Below, one piece after another: positions 11,728-20,353 of a stretch of 64,000 nucleotides of DNA. The stretch spans positions 31,705,554 through 31,769,553 of the forward strand of contig NC_054704.1 in assembly GCF_016097555.1 (NCBI RefSeq), read 5' to 3'. Source of the stretch: Gigantopelta aegis (taxonomy: Eukaryota > Mollusca > Gastropoda > Neomphalida > Peltospiridae). How positions within the stretch are numbered: position 1 is the stretch's first letter; every line of letters begins with the position of its first letter. The notes beneath the pieces were generated by a model that worked only from the letters and a program-made list of their open reading frames with translations, had not been told where the DNA came from and searched no databases. The position numbers and the translations under genes are program-made.

Positions 11728-12340
11728 ATGGATAAGAATTTGCTGGATAGGCCTACGCTCAGTGTAGTGGAGATTAAGCGAGCACGTAAGGCCGAGTTAG
11801 TTGAAATCGCGGGTGAGCGAGAAATTGATTTAACATCAGCTAAAACCTTAGAAGATATAAGGACAATTATTATCCAGGAAGTTTTTGGTGATAGTCCTGT
11901 TATGGAAGACAGCGAGATTGTTCCAGAGATAGAGATAAATGAGTTAAGTGTGGAACAACAATTAGCTTTTAAAAAGCTTGAGTACGAAAGAGAAGAACGT
12001 GCATTAGATAGAGAGAGAGAGAGAGAGAGAAAAAGAAGATACAGATAGAGAGAGAGAGAAAGAGATAGAGTAGAGAGAGGGATAGAGAAGATAGAGATAG
12101 AGAATTCCAGTTAGCAAAATTAAAGGTGGAACATGAGTTAAAGTTGAATACTGTAAGTCAGACGAGAAGTAGGAAATGGGTTTAACATGTCGGAGGCTTA
12201 TAGATCAGTGCCTGTATTTGACGACCAGGAGGTAGATATGTTCTTCCAACTTTTTGAACGGGCAGCTAAATTGGCTGCAGTCTAAGTGGACATTGTTAGC
12301 CGTGTCTAAGTTTAAGGGGAAGGCTAGTGTAGCTTAAAAT
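11728..12340 (+). pseudogene. gag N-terminal region of the LTR element, frame-broken
   Basis: An open frame from ATG 11728 gives 106 residues: a helical N-terminus (EIKRARKAELVEIAGEREI) and a Glu/Arg-rich coiled segment. It runs into a (GA)n microsatellite at about 12010-12110, where the frame is lost. The next recognisable block, VPVFDDQEVDMFFQLFERAA at about 12212-12270, matches the capsid start of this Gag family. A further disruption and an in-frame stop follow before the 12344 segment. Confidence 0.75.
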
Positions 12341-12343
12341 TCA

Positions 12344-13000
12344 ATGAGTGATAAGCGAGCAAGTCAGTACGACCTAGTTAAGGCGGCAGTGTTGAGTGCG
12401 TATGAATTACGACCGGAGGATTATCGTTTACGGTATAGCGAGTTGAGAAAAACGCAGGGTCAGTCTTATAGTGAGTTTGTGGCTAAGAAGGCAGGGATGT
12501 TTGATAAATGGGTGGTGTCTCATCAGGTAGAGTCATATACCGAGTTACGGGAGTTGTTGATCTTACAGAACATTAAAAATGGATTACCAGTTAGCTTACG
12601 TATTCATTTAGAGGATCGTGATGTCAAAAAGATAGAGGAGGCAGGCATAGTGTCAGATGATTACGTGTTAATACACAAAGCTCAGGCAGTACAGGGTAGC
12701 TCTTTACAACAGGGTGATAAGAAGAAATTTCAGCCAGATTTTTCTCAGGAAAGTAACTATCGGGGAGAGTCATCTAGTTGGTCAGCTAGTCAGGCAAGGA
12801 ATGCACCTGGTGGGCAAAGTAAGGATAGGCCTGCATTATCAGCCAATGCACAAACTTTTCGTCCACATTGCAGTTACTGTAAAAAGGATAACCATCTTGT
12901 CGGGGACTGTTTTAAAAGGAAACGCGATAATGCGCAAGTGGTCGGTTTAGTGAGGTTAGCGAGAGAGTTAATGGTTAGTCCTATGGCAGAGAGAGAGTAA
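12344..13000 (+). pseudogene. gag capsid C-terminal (SCAN-like) region and CCHC zinc knuckle
   Basis: The 218-codon frame is the inner part of Gag; its first ATG is not a true start. The block around SYTELRELLILQNIKNGLP resembles the SCAN domain, which is known to descend from Gag of Gmr1-like elements. A perfect CX2CX4HX4C knuckle (CSYCKKDNHLVGDC, 12869-12910) would bind RNA in the particle. The frame ends at a stop at about 13000. Confidence 0.85.
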
Positions 13001-13053
13001 ACCCGTATGTGTCCACTGGTATGGTTTGTGATGTGAAACAAGAATTGAGTCCT

Positions 13054-13657
13054 AAGGCAATATCAATCTATCAAGATACCGGCTGTAGTCAGTCGCTGAT
13101 AACGCAAGTGTTTAGCTGGTATTGAGAATTCAGATACAGGACGTAGTTTGGCTTTAACCTCAGTTACTGGAGAAAATATGGTTGTCTGGTTACATAACGT
13201 TTTCTTGTGTTCGAAGTTTGTGACGGAACCAGTCATTATGGGTGTTGTAAAGGACTTGCCTGTTGAAAACATAGGAGTTTTGTTGGGTAATGATTTGACT
13301 AGTCAGTGTTGTCAGCTGAAATGTGACCAATTGTTAATTAAAGACAGCCCTTTACCAATAGAAGAGAGTGAGGTTGATGAGATTAGATATCCTGTGTGTG
13401 TAAAGACTAGGGCTATGGCCAGTAGGGTAACTCAAGACCCAGAGGATATTTGTGAATTGTCTGATACGTGTGTGAGCCATGAAATTGAAGTGGATGAGGT
13501 TATCAGTAAAATGGTAGATAAGTCCACTGACGAACTGAATGTGGTGGAACATGTTGATCTCCCGCAGAGGGGAATTGAACCAGTTGTGTTTGATAGAGGG
13601 GATTTACCTTGTAATAGACAAGAGTTAATCCTAGAGCAGGGGGCTGATCGAAATTAG
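13054..13657 (+). pseudogene. Retroviral-type aspartic protease remnant
   Basis: The active-site triad is read as YQDTGCSQSLI with DTG at 13075-13083. The fold continues after a frame change in the 13148-13657 frame (MVVWLHNVFLCSKFV, then GVLLGNDL, the usual C-terminal protease motif of this family). After the protease the frame gives an acidic linker and ends at 13657. Confidence 0.8.
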
Positions 13658-14200
13658 TTGGCAGCTCGCACTACTTTGTTAACTGAAGGTGAGATGGAGG
13701 ATCAGAGGTCAGGTTATGATATGGACAAGGGAGTATTAATGAATAAGAGAGTTAGAGATAGGAAGGCTAGGAAGCAACTGAGCCATTCTCAGAGCAAAAT
13801 AAAATCAGTGTTTGATAGGAAGACTAGGAGTCAGGAATTTAAACCAGGGGATAAGGTGCTGCTGTACCTTCCCCATTAAACGGGGTTCATTGCAGAACAG
13901 GTATTTCTGGCCCTATGTTGTGTACAAATGGGTTAATGAGACAAGGTATGTGATAAACACTCCTGATAGGGTTAGAAAAAGTAGGTATTGTCACATCAAT
14001 TTGCTAAAAGGTTATTTTGACAGACTGCCGATAGTTCCAGTGCTACCTGTCCAAATTGAGAGTCACTCAATTTCCTGTGATGATGTCAAGACTGCAGAGG
14101 TCAAGTTGGCCAACGGCCAGATTCTAGCAGACTTGAGCCCCCAGCGAGCAAAGTTGACTACGTCGAAACAAGACAATGTTTCCATTTGTCAGGACCTTCC
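13658..14200 (+). pseudogene. Integrase C-terminal domain remnant
   Basis: Residues such as SQSKIKSVFDRKTRSQEF and PGDKVLLYLP (to about 13875), then after a frameshift PYVVYKWVNETRYVINTPDR and SRYCHINLLKGYF (about 13905-14020), are the beta-barrel C-terminus of gypsy-type integrase. The zinc-binding and DDE core that should precede it are missing, so a deletion joins the protease linker to this domain near 13658-13740. Confidence 0.85.
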
Positions 14201-14789
14201 AACGGTTACTAATACCTTAAGCCAGGATGTGCGCGTGGAACCCAATGCTACACCGATTCGACAGCATGCCTATCGGAGAAAACCTGGAAAACGTGCGCCA
14301 CTGAAAAAGAAGGAAACGAAGTTCCAGTGGTCTGATGAATGCGAGAAGTCATTCAACCGTCTCAAGCAGATGCTCTCCTCGTCTCCCGTGATGGCAGCGC
14401 CAGACTACCGAATGCCTTTCAAGCTAGCTGTGGATGCCAGTGACGTGGGAGCTGGAACTGTGCTGTTCCAAGAAGATGAAAATGGACTGGACCATCCTGT
14501 AAGTTTTTTCTCCAAAAAGTTTGACAAACACCAGGTGAACTATTCCACTATAGAGAAGGAAGCTTTGGCCATGGTACAAGCTCTGAAGCATTTTCAGATC
14601 TACGTGAAATCGGCAGTGCATCAAGTGGTGGTCTTTACTGACCATAATCCGCTCACTTTCATTCACAGAATGAAAGCCACCAACCAGAGAGTTTTGAGGT
14701 GGAGTCTTCTTCTGCAGGAATTCCCAATTACCATTGAACATATCAAGGGCACTTCTAATGTAATCGCTGATGCCCTGTCCCGAAGTTGA
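14201..14789 (+). pseudogene. RT N-terminal stub fused to RNase H domain
   Basis: The first part (VEPNATPIRQHAYRRKPGKR) is the conserved entry to gypsy RT. At about 14312 it jumps directly to KFQWSDECEKSFNRLKQ, the connection before RNase H, so the RT fingers and palm are deleted in frame. RNase H is intact by eye: Asp in LAVDASD, Glu in YSTIEKEALA, Asp in VVFTDHNPL, and the usual end HIKGTSNVIADALSRS followed by the stop. Nothing of integrase follows; RNase H is the end of pol. Confidence 0.9.
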
Positions 14790-14997
14790 ACGTTATGATA
14801 ATGTGTTGACATTCTTGATTTCTGTTTTGTTTATATATATTTTATTTTGTATACCAGGGACTCAGAGACTCGGTGTGATCACTGGTAGTCACCGTATTAC
14901 TATGTGTTATAAATGCCCGGATGCGTCGGTTAACGCACTTTTGTTTTAATGTAGTATATTTCCCTATTCCTAGAGTAGAGGTAATATCCTTCATGTG

Positions 14998-16212
14998 TGT
15001 GACGGAACATGCTCTTAATTTTGTTTTCGCCTGTGGCGATATTAATTGTTTTAGAGGGCCGTATGCAGTTCCAATATGCACTTAAGGCCATGTGTGCAGT
15101 TCCAATATGCACTTAAGGCCATGTGGCCAGTAGTTACGTAATAACTCCGGTAGTGCTGTTTATGACCAGGGGATTGCTCGCAGAATGGCGACAGCCAGTC
15201 TGGCGATCTAAGAAAATATACCGACTCTGGGAGAGGTGGAAATATCAGATGATAGGTGAGGTACCGCGTTGTGCCCCCAGGCGATATTCGCTGTCTCTGA
15301 GAGTTTTGAATAAATAGCTAGGATTTTAGATATATCAGGGAGAAACATAGGAAGGCTCCAGGGGATCGCTGTCCGTTCGGACTGGTAATTATATATTTTC
15401 TGCTCTGTGTATAACCGTGATGTGATTGATGTGACTTTAAATATTTTAATACTGTATTATACCAATATTATTTAGACGGTGCTGCCGGTCATCTGACGCA
15501 GTATACTGTAGGCTCACCGTTCTGATATATATATATATATAAAGCTTAGCCAGTCATCCTAGAGGACCTAGGTAAACTGTAGGTTATTGTCTTTATTGTG
15601 ATAGGTACCAGTATTAATTCTGTGTTACAAGGTTACTGAATGAGTAGTAAGGGTTAATTAAAAATTAACCAGTTAGGAATAGAGTTGTAATTCCTTTATT
15701 AATTAAGTTCCCCTGGAAGCGTTTTTCAATTATCACACGTTACTGAACGAGTAATAAGGGTTAATTAAAAATTAACCAGTTAGGAATAGAGTTGTAATTC
15801 CTTTATTAATTAAGTTCTCCAGGAAGCGTTTCTCAATTATCACACGTGTGGGTGTTGTGTCATGGTGAAGTGTTAGCATATTGTGTAAACTAGACACCTA
15901 GAGATTAACTAATTAAGTGATCAGTTCTGGGTTGTTATTATTTGTTGTTGTTAATTAACTACTGCAGCAGTACATTTGTCAGCGTAGGTTAATACAGATT
16001 CCAAAGTGTATTGTGTTTTTGTTGTGTTTTCTAGTGAACTAAACGTGCTATAATTATATATACTTTATATAAGATCTTATCTCTGATCATACCTAGACGA
16101 GCCAGCGGGTATAACTGCCTGTTACAGAGAGATCTAATAGATATACAGTTAGGAGAGATATTTGGATTATCGTGTTTCATTCAGTTACGGGTATTATAGG
16201 ATCCCCGTGACA
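14998..16212 (+). repeat. 3' LTR (about 1,215 bp)
   Basis: It matches the 5' LTR over its full length, with extra bases after CGCCTGTGGCG and a tandem duplication around TGCAGTTCCAATATGCAC (about 15063-15122). It ends CCCGTGACA, followed by the target duplication GTCTG. A purine-rich run at 14971-14984 is the nearest polypurine-tract candidate, but it does not touch the LTR. Confidence 0.95.
15632..15845 (+). repeat. 107-bp tandem duplication inside the 3' LTR
   Basis: Units begin at 15632 and 15739, matching the pair at 10985 and 11092. Confidence 0.92.
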
Positions 16213-16217
16213 GTCTG
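16213..16217. repeat. Target-site duplication of the LTR element, right copy
   Basis: GTCTG directly follows the 3' LTR and matches 10398-10402. Confidence 0.92.
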
Positions 16218-16829
16218 AAAACAAAATGATGATTTATAGTAACCATGCACCTTAAATACGGTAGTCTCCATTTTAATTACCATCATTAGGTATACCCTTA
16301 AAAAGATTCATAAGACCATCAATGTAACAGCAGAGAAAATACTACTGAAAATAAAAATCAGTAGTTTGTTTTTTAAACAGTAATATTTAAAAAAAGAAAA
16401 AAAAGATCAGATACAAGCATCTTAACTACAGTATCTGCATATGTACGGCAGTTTATTGTTCTATCATGAGGAACTCATGTCTCACAATGTCAAACTATCA
16501 CTTGATTATTACATGTATTAAAAATATTTTATTACTAAAATATTTATTTTAAGCTTCGTGCATATACATCCATTTTTCTGACGACAATGTGACAGTGATA
16601 ACACAGGTTATACTAAAATGAATTAGCATGTACAAATAAGCAAGGCAAGACTATCCAGCTATTTTTGGAATCGTACCCTCCACCCACCCGAGTGATTGGA
16701 CACTCCTAAAACAGGGTTGAAATCGAATGCGATAAAACATACCACGTCTATGTTGGCACGAACTACAGATCTGGCAGAAGAAGACCTAGAACAAGTTCTA
16801 TATTTTGACAGGGCCAACACAATGAATAA
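16218..16829. other. Non-coding DNA between LTR element and SINE
   Basis: AT-rich; I see no gene or repeat here that I can name. Confidence 0.5.
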
Positions 16830-17215
16830 GAAATAAAGAAGTGTTTTATTTAACGACGCACTCAACACATTTTATTTACGGTTATATGGCGTCAGACATA
16901 TGGTTGAGGACCACACAGATTTTGAGAGGAAACCCGCTGTCGCCACTACATGGGCTACTCTTCCGATAGGCAGCAAGGGATCTTTTATTTGCGCTTCCCA
17001 CAGGCAGGATAGCACAAACCATGGCCTTTGTTGAACCAGCTATGGATCATTGGTCGGTGCAAGTGGTTTACACCTACCCATTGAGCCTTGCGGAGCACTC
17101 ACTCAGGGTTTGGAGTCGGTATCTGGATTAAAAATCCCATGCCTCAACGGAGATCCGAACCCAGTACCTACCAGCCTGTAGACCGATGGCCTGCCACGCC
17201 GCCACCGAGGCCGGT
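16830..17215 (-). repeat. Full-length tRNA-derived SINE, minus orientation
   Basis: The target-site duplication ACAATGAATAA is at 16819-16829 and 17216-17226. The right end is the reversed tRNA-like head, GGCCTCGGTGGCG... with B-box type GTTCGGATC. The core and tail are as in the plus-orientation copies at 29635 and 39845. Confidence 0.93.
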
Positions 17216-17226
17216 ACAATGAATAA

Positions 17227-17873
17227 AGATACAATTCATATAAAAACATTAATTTAGTAAGTTTTAAACCCCTCTTGTATCATCACAAAGTTTATTCCAT
17301 CCCTCTTGCATCGCCATAGAGGACTGCCACTCTCAAACTAGTTAACTACATTTAGTCTATTTTTACTGCATTATCTTTTACCCTGTTTTGAAAATGAGAT
17401 TTAATATGTTTATTTTAATGCTACTTTATAAAGAAACTTTCACTCGATTTCTTTTTCAAATTTTTTTTTCAGTTGATATGGGTTTAAAACTTAAAAACAT
17501 GTTTTTATATCAATTTTTACTTTATTCATTACGAAGTTAAACGTCAATTTATTGATTTTCTTTAACGCAAACACTATAGTTTTAATTGTACCTGTGCAGT
17601 TAATTTCCAATGTGCTAATTGGAGGGCTAGTTGAATTTGAGAAGGGCCAGTAAGATTTTTCTTCAACTGGCCCTGCTGGCGACCTTGGTTTTCATGTTAA
17701 TTTTCAACCCTGCTAAAAATGACTTCACAATGAGAGCACAGTAGCTAGATAGACTGAAAGGCTGAATTAGTAGTGTGAGACTGTGATTTGGTTTTTGTAT
17801 AATTTTTATAATCCGATCAATTCATGGCATCAATAGACATACAGGTTTATGCATAATGACTCAAGTGTCACAG
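17227..17873. repeat. Dispersed repeat fragment, inverted copy at 29135-29590
   Basis: Positions 17350-17720 resemble the reverse complement of 29135-29590 and of its duplicate at 30036-30340. Shared text includes TGGCCCTGCTGGCGACC and, reversed, TTAAGTTTTAAACCCAT. A shorter piece is at about 42300-42400. No gene is visible. Confidence 0.7.
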
Positions 17874-18163
17874 TTAAAGTTTGTTTTATTTAACGACACC
17901 ACTAGGGCACATTGATTTAGTAATCATCGGCTGTTGGATGTCAAACATTTTTGTTAATTTTCACATATAGTCTTAAAGAGGAAACATGCAAAAATGTTCC
18001 ATTAGTAGTAGCGAGGGATCTTTTATATGCACCATCCCACAGACAGGATAGCACATACCACGGCCTTTGATACACCAGTTGTGGAGCAGCACTGGCTGGA
18101 ACGAGAAATAGCCCAATGGGCACACCAATGGGGATCGATCCCAAACCGACCTCGCATCACAAA
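17874..18163 (-). repeat. tRNA-derived SINE, minus orientation
   Basis: The reversed tail TTTGTTTTATTTAACGACACC is at the left; the core has GGGATCTTTTATATGCACC. A short likely target duplication, TGTCACAG, is at 17866-17873 and 18164-18171. Confidence 0.85.
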
Positions 18164-18222
18164 TGTCACAGAGGTCTGTTGAAAATGTATTTTTTACAAA
18201 TATAAAATTAGTGAATAAGCAT

Positions 18223-19028
18223 ATATATACTCATGGAAAAAAGTTCCCATGCATCATTAAAATTTCAGTGAGATGTATATTTATAAAATTTTAAAATATT
18301 GTTTTGCATAGATGTTATATTTATCTGTCAAAAGTACAGTGATACCCTCCTGAACCTGAAAAACGGTCTACACAATGCTTGGTGCACCGTTGGTGATGAT
18401 GCAACAGAACAACGTACTGACAGCATGTCATGGTCATACTTTGTGATCATCTAATCGGTTGTGTACAGTTCTTGCGCTGATTGGCCTTAACACAGGGATG
18501 TATTGGGATGTTAAACTTGTCATTTCCAAATGATTCCACATGTGTTCCCACTTGATATTGACGATTGGTTAACGTGATGTCACGTGTCGACTCCCTAAAC
18601 ATGGAAGATACCTAGTATTCCTAAACTGTCGAGAACATCTCCGCAGACACTGCATAGTTTTCTGATGAACACCAACACCAAAATTACTAGCAACAACGTT
18701 TGTACCATTCTAACTGCAATCATGCCCATCTTTTGAAGAAGTTAATTTTCTTGGAGGTGTGGCATCACACCGACGACGATCAGATGCCAACAAAAGTATT
18801 TTTATGAGTGATGAGAATCCATACAATAGTTTTAGAGTCCAATGATAAGAAACATGACGTCAAAGAGGAGCACGTGACCAAAAATGCTAGTAATGCAATT
18901 TATGATCACAAAGCATGAATAGCTCGTGCAAATGACTGCTGGGATATGGAAGGATGTGGTTACACGTTCATTTACACTCTATATGCAATTATTTGGTGCA
19001 CAGGAACTTTTTTCCGCGAGTATATATA
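18223..19028. mobile_element. Inverted-repeat DNA element, Tc1/mariner-like ends
   Basis: The left end is ATATATACTCATGGAAAAAA. The right end, reversed, is TATATACTCGCGGAAAAAAG, so the terminal repeats match over about 28 bp with a few differences and lie in TA-rich flanks. The interior (about 750 bp) has no open transposase; it is either a MITE-like derivative or too decayed to read. Confidence 0.75.
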
Positions 19029-20353
19029 CAGTGGCTCCGTAATCGGCAATTATTAAAACAGCAAGAACATAAGTTTACCAGTATTTCCAATTATCATTTA
19101 AGGGCTGTTTTAGAATTATTACAGTAACTAACATTATTTTACCTCTTTTTTTCTTTTTTTTAGATGTACACCCACAAATATATTTCATGCATCTGGAAGT
19201 TTGTCACCAACATATGCTAAATGAGAAAACAAATAAATCCAAAAGAAGAAGCTACCACTGCTGGAATTTGGAAAAGTAACACCTACAACTTTCCTCTAAC
19301 TTCTTAAAGACAGTAAAACTGTTTTGCAGTCCTACCAATCATTAAATTATAACATCTTACTCCACCCCCATTCCTGGAACATGGATTTCTGCAGTGCTAG
19401 ACAAAAATCACCCTGGTTTAGTTTAACTCAGGTAGGTATGAAGCATTGCCACAAAGCCAGTGGTGGATCCAGAAAATCCATTTGGGGGGGGGGGGGGGGG
19501 AGAGGCAATAACATGAGTAGGAATGCCAAATGAACTTTTGGGGAGATTTGGAGGGGATGGTAAAAAAAATTAAAATTATTATATAATAAAAGTATAACTG
19601 TTGAAAACTTTAGGGAGCCCCCTTAGATCCCCCTCTGAAATCATTACGAGTGCTTTACCAATCACTGTAGGGGAGTATACATATTCTCTGCCCATTTATC
19701 CGTCTGCCCCACATACCGGGGTATAGTCTTTCTGCTTATATTTTTTTTCACAATGTCTCAAAATAACGGGTTAAAAAAACAATTGTATAGCTTTATCATG
19801 TAGTTACTGATAAAGTTTGACTGCATGGGGATTTCTTACAGTTATGCCCTTGAGATAAGACAATTTGTAGGGTCCAGTAGGGGACATGTACCGTTTTATC
19901 AGTACTCTCAGAATGCTTGTTTAATCAAACGTTGTGGAGGTAAAATATGTAACTGAAACAAAGAGAATGAAAGAAATTCTGTCATTCTACTTTAGCAGTA
20001 AAATACCTTTCATGTGTACAAGCACCATTACACATAACACATCAACTAATGTAATGTTTTCAAAGTACTGGTTGAAAGGAAAAGAACCCACTTACCCCAA
20101 GTTGTCCATGGGAGGGGATCAATTGTACAAACCCATTACTCTGCATGCCAAGAATAGAATGTGTTAAAAATTATAGCATGTTCATCTTGCCTACAAATTA
20201 TTATTATTATTATTTTTTTTTTTAAACCATCTTCATTATTATTATTATTTTTTTTTTTTTAAACCATCTTCAATATTCACAACAATAATAAACCAATGTT
20301 AGAATTATCATAGGCACTCAATGGGCAATTAATGCCCTGTGTTTTGTTTGTTC
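19029..20353. other. Non-coding DNA downstream of the second zinc-finger gene
   Basis: It contains a G run (about 19485-19500), one copy of a dispersed repeat (19655-19925; other copies near 37420, 40515 and 60280), and a duplicated block at about 20203-20275 ((ATT)n, poly-T, AAACCATCTTCA, twice). The right part should hold the 3' UTR of the minus-strand gene. No coding region is credible. Confidence 0.6.
19655..19925 (+). repeat. Dispersed repeat (copy 1 of 4)
   Basis: The shared pattern is TGTATAGCTTTATCATGTAG, GTTTGACT, TTATGCCCTTGA, GGACATGTA and CAGTACTCTCAGAATGCTTG. The other copies are 37420-37685, 40515-40745 and 60280-60500, all in the same orientation. Origin unknown. Confidence 0.7.

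Larger units (their letters stand above)
10403..16212 (+). mobile_element. Ty3/gypsy LTR retrotransposon, Gmr1-like gene order, internally deleted
   Basis: This 5.8-kb element has long direct LTRs, TG...CA ends and a perfect 5-bp target duplication (GTCTG). A primer-binding site matches the 3' end of proline tRNA. The internal region (11563-14997) carries pieces of gag with a CCHC knuckle, an Asp protease with DTG, the integrase C-terminus, the first part of RT and a complete-looking RNase H domain, in that order. The integrase zinc-binding and catalytic domains and the RT palm (YxDD) are absent. RNase H last, behind integrase, is the order of Gmr1-like elements, not of standard Ty3/gypsy. 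The copy cannot be autonomous. Confidence 0.92.

Noticed and set aside
12344..12346. ATG as start of an independent protein in the LTR element
   Set aside because: The reading continues gag homology from upstream (KWTLL..SKFKGKAS) across a stop, so this ATG is internal.
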